DNA of 64,000 nucleotides from Allium sativum (GCA_030737875.1 CM060912.1:881477199-881541198); one strand, 5' to 3'. Numbered from the stretch's first letter, positions 46,163 to 58,589 are shown. A program made the numbers and translations. Notes: generated by a model from the letters alone, not told the origin.

Positions 46163-47670
46163 TTCTTCCCCATTTAAAATAATTTCGTCCTTGAAATTGC
46201 TAAGGTAGAGAATGACCCTATTAACTAGTTAGAACCCATTTGTTCACTTCTTAACTTCGATTCCAACTGAACCAATTTAATTTCAATTAAATATTAATTA
46301 ATTCTTATTAACGAAAATTTTCAAAAATTTTGAAAATTTTCTAACACATTAACTTTTCGAAAAATTTCGCCAGCACCTCCTTTGTACTGGTCAATCGGTC
46401 AAACACCAACTCGCCTCTCTGGGCCATCTCCATTCCAAAAGAAAATCAAACAGCCAAGCGGCTTGCCTATTCGGCTCATAAATCTTATATCCAATAGAAA
46501 TATAAACTTGTACTTTTTGTCGGCATATCATTATATCCTTTCCACTTGTTATCAATTCAGCGGATACATGGGTCATCCCAATCAAAATCCCAATCTGCTT
46601 TTATCCACAACACAACCATTCGCTTATATCCAAGCCAAATATTATTTCAAACTCGAGTTTCATTCTCGATTCCACTCTTAACTTGATTATCAAATTACAC
46701 TTCAAATTTTAATCTCACAATCCAATTTGTCTTGATATCGTTCTAATTCAATCTCAGTTACCACTTTACTGGCTTTACTTTAATTCAAATTTGCTTTCAC
46801 AAATTTCTGTTAAATTTGTTTTTAATTCAAACAGTCTTTCCCTGGGAGTTTTTTAAATAGTTTACTCTTTTCAAAAATCAAATTTTCCTTTTTGAAACTC
46901 AACACAACTTGTCTTTCCCAAAACAAATTCAAAACAGTATCTCTGGTAGTAATTCGTCACTTACAACTCAAAAATGAACACTGATGATGCAGCTGTCATC
47001 ATCAGAATCTATTTTCCAGCGATCGAAGTGAGTTCAATACTATAAAACCATTTCTAAACATTTCCACTTCGAAATTCATTTCAAAATATAATTCACACTG
47101 CTTGTAAAACAATTTAAAATCTCCCAGGATCTTAAATTTTCCTTATTTTTAATCCAAATCCATTTACAAACACTTATCCAATTTTTTTTTAGAATTTTTT
47201 AATTCAATTTCAGGTTTAAATTTCAGATTTAACTCATCTGATTTCACATATTTCACTTATAAGAATTCTGATTGGTTATTTACATAACCATTTAATTTAT
47301 AATCTTACTCGATTATAATAATAACCAATATATCCACTATATTATAATTTTGATACATATATCTTCTCTATATCAAGATATACCTGAGGTAAACTTATTT
47401 TAATTTACCCTCTTTTCAAAACATATCGTGACAACCCATCATATTCGAGTGTTTAGTAACTCCTACCGATACAGTGGATCAAACTGATCGACCAGAACCC
47501 ATAAACAACTCAACCAATGAATCTCCGCAATATAAAATCACTTTATATCAAATTACAAATACGCACTCGTATATATACACTCAAACTCAATCTAGAGTAT
47601 TACTAACCCTATCCCTACCGTGTCACGCCACAGAGCCAAGGTAATTCTTAACTTAAGTTCTCATACCAAC
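46163..47670 (-). other. Non-coding internal region of D with PPT, conserved block and primer site
   Basis: On the minus strand it starts with primer site TGGTATGAGAAC (47668-47657, two mismatches to initiator Met tRNA) and ends with purine tract TTTAAATGGGGAAGAA (46163-46178). The conserved block is at 46345-46490 and an ATCATCAGAAT word near 46998. No frame resembles gag or pol. Confidence 0.83.
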
Positions 47671-48875
47671 TGTAACGACCCGGAAAATCGTGATCTTGAT
47701 TATCCGATATACAATACATATCGAACATCAAGAGTCAAAAATAACTGAATAGTTAATGAAAGAAATTAGAGGGTGAGAATAGATAAGATAGAAACTTAGA
47801 ATAGAAGAAGAAAAGGAAGAAGAAGAACACAACATCAGAGTAACACGAACCTCATAACGGAACGAATAACATATAATAGATAACATAACTTTGGAATATA
47901 ATAGTTATGTATACAATAGCACTTATCGGAGTACATCACTTACAACATGGCGGAATTAAACTATAGTTATATGATCTTGAAGCCTCCTACTCTAAGCTCT
48001 CCAAGTATATCTGTAAAATCCTGACTACTTGACTACCCGTACAAAATTGGGCACCCAAGAGTTTAGGGAAAACAACAAAGTAAACTCCGGGTCAGTCATG
48101 GGACTGGTATGAGTAAATCAGTTTAAACGGTTTGAAGTAAACGATATCTCATAAGACCACGCCGTATAACGGAACGGATTTTTCCCTTATGAGAATCCAA
48201 AATATCTTTATATCAAAACATTTTGATATTATAATAATGTCTATCAACCACAATATAATAATCATCTAGCAGAAACGCTTTCATCTCACGTTCTACATAT
48301 ATAGTATACAATCAAAACCGCAAGCACGTATTGGGTAATGGATTTCCAACTATGACAAGGTATGGAACCACCTTTCGATCAGTGTACTCTAGGAACGATA
48401 CACTGGAGTTCAACAAGAACATCTTGCAACTCAGCCACACATGACCGACCACTCATTTTGCTTAAGTGTATCGAATGTATATCACCAACGGTTGGGATCA
48501 GCAACCGTTTCCCGTATATATATGAGACAGCATTGATACATTAAAGAAGCAAATGAATATTCTCTAGATAGGTGATTATACATCCTACTTCAGTGCGACC
48601 GACTTAGCCATGCTACCTGCCCGATTTCTGTCATTTACCGGATGATGAGGCTAGAAGCTACGCTTATCATCACATCAGATTCACTTTGAATGCCACATCA
48701 TCAAATCCATCCAATCACCGATTGACGTCCTCAACAATACATTATGTGTTAGCTAAAAGGAGTTTCCTTCTTCGCTTTCGCTCTTGGTATGGTTGGAGAA
48801 ATCAATATACGTGATCGTCTGGAAATACTCTGTCAGACATCCATCCATATAAGTCATCCAGGAACAGGATGAACC
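47671..48875 (-). repeat. 5' LTR of D, terminal part
   Basis: Close copy of 39997-41196, interrupted by F after GAACC (48871-48875). Confidence 0.93.
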
Positions 48876-51667
48876 TGTGACGACCGCCCATAACCCCTAC
48901 ACTAAACAAGAGGAATAATGCGCTGAAAGGCGTGCCAGGCTGCTATGGACGATCATCATAGTGAGTGAACACATCGAAACCTGTCGTAGAACTCACAGCG
49001 CAAGGATAAAATATAATAGAACATATACAACAGGTGATAGTAATGAGGTATCATATAGCAAACTTTTTGAAACTCTTTCAACATCCAGAAAGACTATCCA
49101 ACTGATATCCAAGTTTGTACATAAGGCCTCACTACAACTCTCCAGCAACTCAAACAGCGGAAACAGAAATACTAGATAGAATAAAACTGGTACGCCAGCC
49201 TCCTGCTCGTCATCGCTCAGCTTCCTCGTATCACTAAGCTCCATTACCTGTAACCTGCTACTTAGTCTGCTCATCCACAACCGGTTGAACAGCCCAAGGT
49301 AATAAGAGGAGACATAAAACCTTGAGTCAGACAATAGTCTTAGTGAGCGATAATACAGCTAACAAACTTCAACAAGAAATCATATGAGAATGGGTAAATG
49401 AACAACTTATCTACCCACATCACCAGAGAAGAATTCAACCTTATCTTCCCCACATCGGACAGTGATAGCCTTTACACCAAGCATTTCAACCATTCATTCA
49501 TAGAAACCAGAACACCCATTCAATCATAGAGAACACACATAACATCCAGATTATATAAGTCTCACACAGACAACCCTAGTTTAACATTCCTCAAGTACCC
49601 TCGCCAAAGGCCTAAACCAATATCACTTAAGCACTCAAGGACATCTCCCTCGACTTTGGATAATCTATGTGAGATAGTACAAACAGAAGCAAACAATCAT
49701 CCATAACCGACTCTGGCTATCACCGCCAATCCTGCTTCGAAACCATCATTATCGTATGACGGCCAACCTTGCCATATGTCAAGGGCTAATGATAACCCCA
49801 GTTCTAGCGTGAACTCCATATGCCCAACCTTGGCAATGTCCAACCTTGACACTAGGCCTTTCCCCAACCAGAAAGACCCAGGGTACTCGACCAACAACCG
49901 GTCTTTTGGGCCTTTCAACGATACCCATCGTACCTCTGCTTTGAGCCAGCTAGAACTTACGACAACGATGACTTCTCAGCCTTCGCATCTCTAATCGTCC
50001 AACCTTGACGATGTTTCACAGCTCAAGCAACCTTCTCGAGCAACCATTATCCACCAACTCACGACCTTTGAGTTGTCACCGCATTCGTTGTTCCACCTTG
50101 ATCAACGAACACATTCACCACAACGAGCCTTCCTACTTGAACCACCTCGAAGTTACGTCATCACTAGAAGTGCCCGATCAGAAATTTCCACTAGAAATGC
50201 CGACCAGACCCATTCTGAACCGACCAGACCCCCTCTGGTACTTCTGGACCGATCAGACCCCCTCTGCTCCTTCTGGACCGACCAGAACCCTCCTGAGTCG
50301 ACCAGATTCTCTTCTCAACCTTCTGGACCGATCAGACCGACCAGCTCCAAGACCCTGTTAAAACCGACCAGCCTGCTCTAGAACGACCAGCTTAAAACCG
50401 ACTAGCCTGCTCCAGAACGACCAGCTTAAAACCGACTAGCCTACTCCAGAACGACCAACTTAAAACCGACTAGCCTGCTCCAGAACGACCAGCTTAAAAC
50501 CGACTAGCCTGCTCCAGAACGACCAGCTTCCTGTCTTGCTCCCCAAGCTATAAAACGACCGACCGCCTCAGCCCAGATCCTTCTGGACTGACCAGAGCCA
50601 TCAGACTGACCCGATCAGGGAAAAACCGACCAGAAACCTGCACAACTCCATTTCGACTTCGAATTCGACCAAAACTTCGCCAAACGACGAATCCGACGAA
50701 ACTAGCTTATCTGATTCATCCAAATGCAATCACAAACATATTATGCAACCAACAATATCATCAATCTAACAATTTCCATCAAAACACATAAATTTCCCAA
50801 AACATGATAAGTGAATCATATGAACATAAAAACGGATCTAACTTGCATAATCTTGAGGAAAATCATAAAATTAACCATTTAAATTATCTAGATCAGATCC
50901 TAAGGTGATTCATATATAAAATGGACTTAGCATGTTGTGGATCTAAGGAAAATAACATGGAAATGATGAAATTAACATCCTAAAACCCATATACTTGCAT
51001 GAATCCGAATGAGAGATGTAAATCACTCACCAATTCTGCAAATCGATGTAAAAACAATGAAAAAGCAATCCGGACAGCGAACACTTCGAATCAAACTCCT
51101 CAATCTGATGAATTCGCCCTTGGAACGATGTAGATCTAGCCTCTTATGGTGTAGATCTTCGATTTCCCTCCTTGGATTTTGGAATTTTAATGGTGGAAAG
51201 ATGTTAAAGGAAGAAGGAGATCAAAACCTCCCCATAAGAGAATGGAAAATGCCAACCTTTCTCCATACCCCTTACCCCCTATTTATAGTCTCCCCCTACC
51301 CTCTAATGGGCCTTCTCCAAATCAGCCCATTAGCCTTCCAAAACCTGAACAGCCAACTGAAAAACCTTAAAACAGCGATTTCTCCCAAACCGCTGAACCA
51401 AATCCTTAATGTAACCACTCTACGGAAAGGGAATCATCAATTCCTTTCCAATGGCACAGGTCTCACCCTCTGATTCGACCTGAGTCAAAAGTTATGCCCA
51501 GTACAAGACTGACAGGGGAAAACGGTCACAAACAAAATCGGTAAAAATTATGGACATGTCACACATCCCCATAAGCAACATATCAAAAGATGAGAATGAT
51601 CCAACCCTCAGGGAATAAAATAAAAATATTTTACGATCTTCTGATACGTAAAATGCGGGCTGTTACA
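48876..51667 (-). repeat. 3' LTR of element F
   Basis: TGTGACGACCGCC...GGGCTGTTACA. It carries the same TATA box (about 51278-51287), donor and 34-bp array as the other LTR. The GACCGA(C/T)CAGA word recurs many times between 50170 and 50400. Confidence 0.95.
50358..50527. repeat. Five 34-bp repeats in F 3' LTR
   Basis: Units TTAAAACCGACTAGCCTGCT + CCAGAACGACCAGC, five copies with few changes; the matching array is at 57917-58086. Confidence 0.92.
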
Positions 51668-51690
51668 TTCTCCCCCCCCCCCCCCCTTAA
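51668..51690 (-). other. Polypurine tract of F with a 15-G run
   Basis: On the minus strand CTTAAG is followed by fifteen G (51686-51672) and AGAA before the LTR start TGTAACAG. The tract in A and E has only GGAGGGG. The length may be variable or an assembly artefact. Confidence 0.85.
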
Positions 51691-51875
51691 GAATTTCGTC
51701 CCCGAAATTCCAAGCAAACACAAGCAACCACAACAATTCCGCATGCCTATCATCCATGAGAAGCCAATCCTATCATCCAAACTAGCAACCATCAAGCCAT
51801 ACATCCATAGCCTTATCCTAGCACGCGGAATTCTATCAAACAACAACAAGATACAACGATATAACGATTATACAA

Positions 51876-53243
51876 TCAAAGGGTCCTACCAATGAAAAGT
51901 TCTGGATGAGTCGCCTTCATGCTCTCTTCCGTCTCCCATGTACAATCGTCGCCATCTTCACTCCATTGTACCTTGACAAGCTTAACCGTCTTCCTCCTAA
52001 GCTGTTTCGTATCATTCCCCACAACACGAAGTGGCTTACGAGGTTTCGCAACTGCGGTCTCTACTTCCAAGTCTTCATATTGTTCTGGAGATACCACCAC
52101 ATTCGAGTCGTGCACAAACTTCCGTAGAAATGACACATGGAAAACATTATGCACACTCGACATCTTCTCGGGTAACTCCAACCTATATGCGAGCTTTCCT
52201 ATTCGCTCGACTATCGGAAACGGTCCAATAAACCTAGGAGCCAACTTCCCTTTACTTCCGAATCGAACCATATGTTTCAACGGTGAAATCATCACGAAAA
52301 CCATATCGCCTTCGTCGAATTCCAAATCCTTACGACGCTTATCGGCGTAACTTTTCTGACGATCTTGGGCCGCCTTCATTCGTTGCCGAATTATCTCGAT
52401 ACAATCCGAGGTTTCTCTAATCATTTCAGGCCCAAGTACCAACTTATCTCCAGTTTCTAACCAACAAGCTGAAGAATTGCACGGCCTTCCATACAACGCC
52501 TCGTATGGTGCCATCCCAATACTCGACTGGTAGCTATTATTATATGAAAACTCAACTAGATGTAGATGGTCCTCCCATGATCCTCCGAAGTCTAACACAC
52601 AAGCCCTCAGGAGATCTTCTAAAACTCGGTTGACTCTCTCGGTCTGACCATCAGTTTGGGGATGGTATGCCGTACTTAAGCACAACTCGGTTCCCAAAGC
52701 TTCTTGCAAACTTTTCCAAAATCCACTCGTGAACAATGGATCCCGGTCACTTATTATACTCTTTGGGACACCATGGAATCGAACTATCCATTTCACATAA
52801 AGCTCAGCCAATTTTGACGATGTCCTAGTCGTCTTGACAGGAATAAATCTCGCACTTTTGGTCAAACAATCCACAATGACCCAAATCCCTTCATTCCCTG
52901 CCCTAGTTCTAGGTAGTCCATCGATAAAATCCATCGATATCTGCTCCCACTTCCACGTAGGAACTTCTAATGGCTGAAGTAAACCACTCGGCTTCTTCTG
53001 TTCAGCTTTCACCAACTGACAGTTCATACACTTGGAAATGAATTTTCCAATATCTCTTTTCATCCCTTCCCAGTAGTAGACTCGCTTCATGTCCTGATAC
53101 ATTTTATTACCACCGGGATGAATCGTTAGCTTCGAGTGATGACATTCTCTCAGAACCTCATCCCTCAATCCGTCGACATCAGGAACAACTAATCGTCCTT
53201 GCTTTCGAAGCCAGCCTTCTCGGTCGACCTCGAACTCCTTATC
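51876..53243 (-). CDS. pol: Element F integrase with chromodomain
   Basis: This part follows the second TAG in the same frame; counting from the first Met after it (53168) there are 430 residues. HHCC finger: H11, H17, C47, C50. Catalytic triad: D80 (SMDFIDGLP), D141 (SDRDPLF) and E177 (QTERVNR), with 35 residues between the last two. Then the conserved VEFSYNNSYQSSIGMAPYEA, a GPF motif with VFHVSFLRKFV (about 315-350), and a chromodomain-like end (VKVQWSEDGDDCTWETEE, about 395-415), which in chromoviruses steers integration to heterochromatin. All key residues are present, so integrase looks intact. It should be made as part of the polyprotein, so its own Met is not a real start. Confidence 0.93.
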   Translation of the reverse strand, partial: DKEFEVDREGWLRKQGRLVVPDVDGLRDEVLRECHHSKLTIHPGGNKMYQDMKRVYYWEGMKRDIGKFISKCMNCQLVKAEQKKPSGLLQPLEVPTWKWEQISMDFIDGLPRTRAGNEGIWVIVDCLTKSARFIPVKTTRTSSKLAELYVKWIVRFHGVPKSIISDRDPLFTSGFWKSLQEALGTELCLSTAYHPQTDGQTERVNRVLEDLLRACVLDFGGSWEDHLHLVEFSYNNSYQSSIGMAPYEALYGRPCNSSACWLETGDKLVLGPEMIRETSDCIEIIRQRMKAAQDRQKSYADKRRKDLEFDEGDMVFVMISPLKHMVRFGSKGKLAPRFIGPFPIVERIGKLAYRLELPEKMSSVHNVFHVSFLRKFVHDSNVVVSPEQYEDLEVETAVAKPRKPLRVVGNDTKQLRRKTVKLVKVQWSEDGDDCTWETEESMKATHPELFIGRTL

Positions 53244-54929
53244 CTATGGTTTCAGTTTCTGAATGGACTCGACAAGCTTCACATTTTTCTTTTGGCCCTC
53301 GCCAATCCTTTCGATAAGAGTAGGCCTTATCGACAAGCTTGCCAATATTTCAGGTTCCAACTCACACCTTGGCCTGAAATCGAACCTTGCCAAGTACTCG
53401 AGGCCCTTCCATTCCGAAAACATTGCTCCCAAACTTGCGTGTCTTCGACTCAATGCATCTGCAACTGCATTGCCTTTGCCAGGAGTATAGGCTATACCAA
53501 AATCGTACGATGCCAGAAACTCTAACCATCGTTGCTGCCGAAGATTCAAATCCTTTTGGGAGAAAAGATACTTCAACGACTTGTGATCCGTACACAACTC
53601 GAATCGTACTCCCAACAGGTAATGTCTCCACATCTTCAGAGCAAACACAATCGCTGCCAACTCCAAATCATGAGTTGGATAGTTCTTCTCATGCGGCTTT
53701 AGCTGTCGACTCGCGTAGGCCACAACTTTATCCTTCTGCATGAGCACTACTCCAAGTCCAGTACCACATGCATTAGTATACACCACCATCTCTTCATTCC
53801 CACCTGGAATGGTCAACATCGGTGCACTCGTCAATCTCTCCTTCAAGATTTCGAACGCTTGTTCACACTTTGCATCCCATGTGAACACTTGGTTCTTCTT
53901 CGTCAATCCTGTTAATGGTGCAGCTATCTTGGAGAAATCCTTGATAAACCTTCGGTAATAACCAGCCAACCCAAGGAAACTCCGAACATCCGTCGCATTC
54001 TTAGGTCTATCCCAGTCCTGGATTGCTGCAACTTTAGCGGGGTCAACCGCTATACCTTTTCCAGAAACAACATGACCTAAGAACCTCACTTCATCCTTCC
54101 AGAAGTGACACTTTGAGAACTTAGCTTTAAGCTGATGCTTTCGCAAGATCTCTAACACAACTCTCAAGTGCGTCTTATGTTCTTCCACATTTCTGGAGTA
54201 AACTAGTATATCATCCACGAACACAAGCAAGAACTTATTCAACTGATCTCTGAACACTCTATTCATAAGATCCACAAAATACGCGGGCGCGTTAGTCAAC
54301 CCGAATGGCATCACCAACCACTCGAAAAATCCGGACGGTGTCCTAAAAGCAGTCTTTGGCACACTTTCCTTAGCTACTCTCAACTGGTGAAATCCCGTTG
54401 CCAAATCCATCTGAGAAAACACTTTGGCTTCGTGAAGCTGATCGAACAAGTCATCAATCCTTGGCAACGGATACTTGTTCTTCTTAGTCACCTTGTTCAG
54501 CTCACGATAGTCCACACACAACCTTAACGAGCCATCTGCTTTAGTTGCAAACACGACTGGTGCACCCCACTCGGAAACACTCCTCTGAATGAAACCTTTT
54601 CCCAAAAGGTCTCTAACTTGCACCTCCAACTCTCGCTGTTCCTTAGGCGCCATCCGCCTAAGTGGCATAACAATTGGTCTCGCACCCTCGACCAAATCGA
54701 TCCTAAACTCGATCTCACGATGCGGCGGCAACCCTTTGACCTCGTCAAAGACATCCACATACTCATTAGCGATCAGCACTGATGATAGGTCTTCCTGTGG
54801 AATCCCAAGCGAATATAGATAACTCACGAAGACCCCGTCTTCGTGCTTACATCTAATCAACACCTTTCGCCTTTCCACATCCCCGACCCTCACCTCTAGC
54901 TTCTCGCAATTCACCCTTGCCGCATATCT
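53244..54929 (-). CDS. pol: Element F protease end, reverse transcriptase and RNase H
   Basis: In frame with gag but after a TAG (54932-54930) and ending at a second TAG (53246-53244). Counting from codon 54914: RT has [38 protein letters not shown]170 ([14 protein letters not shown]) and the FVDD box at 232-235, all intact. RNase H follows with E418 (HDLELA), D443 (CTDHKSL) and D486 (AVADALSR), but the first catalytic Asp is Asn381 (VYTNACGTG; codon at 53774-53772), which should impair RNase H. It ends in the spacer before integrase. Length is usual for the family. Confidence 0.93.
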   Translation of the reverse strand, partial: RYAARVNCEKLEVRVGDVERRKVLIRCKHEDGVFVSYLYSLGIPQEDLSSVLIANEYVDVFDEVKGLPPHREIEFRIDLVEGARPIVMPLRRMAPKEQRELEVQVRDLLGKGFIQRSVSEWGAPVVFATKADGSLRLCVDYRELNKVTKKNKYPLPRIDDLFDQLHEAKVFSQMDLATGFHQLRVAKESVPKTAFRTPSGFFEWLVMPFGLTNAPAYFVDLMNRVFRDQLNKFLLVFVDDILVYSRNVEEHKTHLRVVLEILRKHQLKAKFSKCHFWKDEVRFLGHVVSGKGIAVDPAKVAAIQDWDRPKNATDVRSFLGLAGYYRRFIKDFSKIAAPLTGLTKKNQVFTWDAKCEQAFEILKERLTSAPMLTIPGGNEEMVVYTNACGTGLGVVLMQKDKVVAYASRQLKPHEKNYPTHDLELAAIVFALKMWRHYLLGVRFELCTDHKSLKYLFSQKDLNLRQQRWLEFLASYDFGIAYTPGKGNAVADALSRRHASLGAMFSEWKGLEYLARFDFRPRCELEPEILASLSIRPTLIERIGEGQKKNVKLVESIQKLKP

Positions 54930-56246
54930 CTAGAGCCAATCCATGCCCAAGATGATCCCATACCCAGCGAAGTTAAGAACAAAGCAATCACACATAAAAG
55001 AGCAACCTTGACTCGATAACACTAAACCACGGCAAATCATGCACAAACTGGACGAACCCCCAACTGGATTAGTCACGATCAATGGTCTATCACAAATCTC
55101 GGGTTCCAAACCCAAGCGACACACAAGCTCATTGCAGATGAATGAATGTGATGCTCCAGTATCAAACAAAACTCGAACTGAAACACCGTTAACGGAAAAA
55201 GTACCTTGCACCACAACACCCTTTCCCTTCTCCTCTGCAGTAGGAGCTCTTGAAGAAGATGGCACGGCTTCCAAAGCATATGCCTTCACAATCTGCTTGC
55301 CCTTAGCTGATTCTGGACAATCTTTCTTCTCATGCCCAGGCTTTCCATACTTGAAGCACTTCTTCTCAACTTTGGGATTCTTGCACTCATTTGAATAATG
55401 ACCCTTCTGTTGGCAGTTAAAGAAAACCACCTCACTCTTGGGTTTCTTTTGGCCATCCTTTCCTTTCTGTTGTTGCTGCTTCCTCTTTTTATTATTACCA
55501 CCCTGCTGTGGTTTCTGAACCTCCTTGGTTGTAGCAAAAACATTTGCTTCCTTGGGAAACAAGCTCTCGTGACGAATAGCCTTTTCCACAATCTTTTCAA
55601 ATGAATCATCAAGGTGGTCCACAAGCGGCTTTCCAATATAAGCATCCAAACCCAAGACAAACTTCTCGTTCTTCTGATAGGGTGTATCAATGTATGAACG
55701 AGCATATATAGACAAAGCCTCAAAATCAGAAATGTAGTCAAGAACTGATCTGCCATTCTGCTTCAACTCTACGAACTTCTTGAAGAGAACGGACTTTTGA
55801 GCAGTGGAGATAAACTTTGCTTCAAACTTAGCTTGGAATTGCTCCCATGAAATCTCCTCTTCCGGAGTCTCGAGTATAACAGAATTCCACCATTCCATGG
55901 CCCTGCTTTGCAGCTGCCTTGATGCAAGCTTTCTCTTCATTGCATCTTCAATACCCAAGTCTCCAAAGATTCGAACACATGAATCCATCCACCTCTGAAC
56001 CTCTTCAGCTGTTTCAGTTCCCTTGAATGGTTTCCCTCCTAGAGATATAAAGTCCTTGCACATCTTTGCAAAATCTATTTTAGGAACTCGCACTCCTACA
56101 TCTACCGTGGCCGCCACTGGAGCGGGTACCCTTCGCATAATTGCTTCTGCCATGGCTTCAAACATGGCCGGGTAATCTGGCTCACCACCATTTCCCCCTC
56201 CAGTATTAGCTCTCCTAGCAGCGTGCCTTGATGGTCGTCTACTCAT
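54930..56246 (-). CDS. gag: Element F Gag and protease
   Basis: 438 residues from the ATG at 56246. The capsid-like region has WMDSCVRIFGDLG, AMEWWNSVI, FEAKFISTAQ and LKQNGRSVLDYI (about 85-170). A Lys/Gln linker follows. The two zinc knuckles are each one Cys short: residue 275 is Phe (FFNCQQKGHYSNEC) and residue 300 is Tyr (CFKYGKPGHEKKDC). Protease has an intact D362-T-G-A and ends in GIILGMDWL. The frame then meets TAG and continues in the same frame into RT, so a Gag-Pol fusion would need readthrough or is blocked by mutation. A TTTCAG just upstream of the ATG could be a splice acceptor. Confidence 0.93.
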   Translation of the reverse strand: MSRRPSRHAARRANTGGGNGGEPDYPAMFEAMAEAIMRRVPAPVAATVDVGVRVPKIDFAKMCKDFISLGGKPFKGTETAEEVQRWMDSCVRIFGDLGIEDAMKRKLASRQLQSRAMEWWNSVILETPEEEISWEQFQAKFEAKFISTAQKSVLFKKFVELKQNGRSVLDYISDFEALSIYARSYIDTPYQKNEKFVLGLDAYIGKPLVDHLDDSFEKIVEKAIRHESLFPKEANVFATTKEVQKPQQGGNNKKRKQQQQKGKDGQKKPKSEVVFFNCQQKGHYSNECKNPKVEKKCFKYGKPGHEKKDCPESAKGKQIVKAYALEAVPSSSRAPTAEEKGKGVVVQGTFSVNGVSVRVLFDTGASHSFICNELVCRLGLEPEICDRPLIVTNPVGGSSSLCMICRGLVLSSQGCSFMCDCFVLNFAGYGIILGMDWL

Positions 56247-56415
56247 TCTAAATCTGAAATTTAGAATAGTTAGCCAATTCCAAGAAAACTGCTAAAAGAA
56301 TACAACCGCTACTACTATATATGCTAATATATATAGTAACATCCAACTGAAATCTACAAATACGTCCCTCATACGCAATTACGTCTTTGAACTTTGGCCA
56401 AGATCGTTGACCAGG

Positions 56416-56427
56416 GCTCTGATACCA
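56416..56427 (-). other. Primer binding site of element F
   Basis: TGGTATCAGAGC then C on the minus strand, 2 nt from the 5' LTR; 13 bases match plant initiator Met tRNA. Confidence 0.94.
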
Positions 56428-56801
56428 AATGTGACGACCGCCCATAACCCCTGCACTAAACAAGAGGAATAATGCGCTGAAAGGCATGCCAGGCTGCTAT
56501 GGACGATCATCATAGTGAGTGAACACATCGAAACCTGTCGTAGAACTCACAGCGCAAGAATAAAATATAATAGAACATATACAACAGGTGATAGTAATGA
56601 GGTATCATATAGCAAACTTTTTGAAACTCTTTCAACATCCAGAAAGACTATCCAACTGATATCCAAGTTTGTACATAAGGCCTCACTATAACTCTCCGGC
56701 AACTCAAACAGCGGAAACAGAAATACTAGATAGAATAAAACTGGTACGCCAGCCTCCTGCTCGTTATCGCTCAGCTTCCTCGTATCACTAAGCTCCATTA
56801 C

Positions 56802-58589
56802 CTGTAACATGCTACTTGGCCTGCCCATCCACAACCGGATGAACAGCCCAAGGTAATAAGAGGAGACATAAAACCTTGAGTCAGACAATAGTCTTAGTGA
56901 GCGATAATACAGCTAACAAACTTCAACAAGAAAGCATATGAGAATGGGTAAATGAACAACTTATCTACCCACATCACCAGATAAGAATTCAACCTTATCT
57001 TCCCCACATCGGACAATGATAGCCTTTACACCAAGCATTTCAACCATTCATCCATAGAAACCAGAACACCCATTCAACCATAGAGAACACACATAACATC
57101 CAGATTATATAAGTCTCACATAGACAACCCTAATCGAGTTTAACATTCCTCAAGTACCCTCGCCAGAGGCCTAAACCAATATCACTTAAGCACTCAAGGA
57201 ACATCTCCCTCGACTTTGGATAATCTATGAGATAGTACAAACAGAAGCAAACAATCATCCATAACCGACTCTGGCTATCACCGCCAATCCTGCTTCGAAA
57301 CCATCATTATCGTATGACGGCCAACCTTGCCATATGTCAAGGGCTAATGATAACCCCAGTTCTAGCATGAACTCCATATGCCCAACCTTGGCAATGTCCA
57401 ACCTTGACACTAGGCCTTTCCCCAACCAGAAAGACCCAGGGTACTCGACCAACAACCGGTCTTTTGGGCCTTTCAACGATACCCATCGTACCCCTGCTTT
57501 GAGCCTGCTAGAACTTACGACAATGATGACTTCTCAGCCTTCGCATCTCTAATCGTCCAACCTTGACGATGTTTCACAGCTCAAGCAACCTTCTCGAGCA
57601 GCCATTATCCACCAACTCACGACCTTTGAGTTGTCACCGCATTCGTTGTTCCACCTTGATCAACGAATACATTCACCACTTCGAGCCTTCCTACTTGAAC
57701 CACCTCGAAGTTACGTCATCACTAGAAGTGCCCGATCAGAAATTTCCACTAGAAATGCCGACCAGACCCATTCTGAACCGACCAGACCCCCTCTGGTACT
57801 TCTGGACCGATCAGACCCCCCTCTGCTCCTTCTGGACCGACCAGAACCCTCCTGAGTCGACCAGATTCTCTTCTCAACCTTCTGGACCGATCAGACTGAC
57901 CAGCTCCAAGACCTTGTTAAAACCGACCAGCCTGCTCCAGAACGACCAGCTTAAAACCGACTAGCCTGCTCCAGAACGACCAGCTTAAAACCGACTAGCC
58001 TGCTCCAGAACGACCAGCTTAAAACCGACTAGCCTGCTCCAGAACGACCAGCTTAAAACCGACTAGCCTGCTCCAGAACGACCAACTTCCTGTCTTGCTC
58101 CCCAAGCTATAAAACGACCGACCGCCTCAGCCCAGATCCTTCTGGACCGACCAGAGCCATCAGACCGACCCGATCAGGGAAAAACCGACCAGAAACCTGC
58201 ACGGCTCTATTTCGACTTCGATTTCGACCAAAACTTCGCCAAACGACGAATCCGACGAAACTAGCTTATCCGATTCATCCAAATGCAATCACAAACATAT
58301 TATGCAACCAACAATATCATCAATCTAACAATTTCCATCAAAACACATAAATTTCCCAAAACATGATAAGTGAATCATATGAACATAAAAACGGATCTAA
58401 CTTGCATAATCTTGAGGAAAATCATAAAATTAACCATTTAAATTATCTAGATCAGATCCTAAGGTGATTCATATATAAAATGGACTTAGCATGGTGTGGA
58501 TCTAAGGAAAATAACATGGAAATGATGAAATTAACATCCTAAAACCCATATACTTGCATGAATCCGAATGAGAGATGTAAATCACTCAC
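56802..58589 (-). other. Putative intron in the 5' LTR of F
   Basis: The donor GGAGAATTG|GTGAGTGAT at 58589 is strong, about 250 bp after the TATA box. The best acceptor I find is ATGTTACAG|GT at 56802, with a weak pyrimidine tract. CAG at about 56826 is an alternative, so the 3' end is uncertain. Confidence 0.4.
57917..58086. repeat. Five 34-bp repeats in F 5' LTR
   Basis: Same unit and copy number as 50358-50527. Confidence 0.92.

Noticed and set aside
51876..56246. F as a centromeric CRM element
   Set aside because: I see no CR-type targeting motif running into the LTR, and roughly 2.8-kb LTRs with an internal chromodomain fit Tekay/Del better; a profile search would decide.
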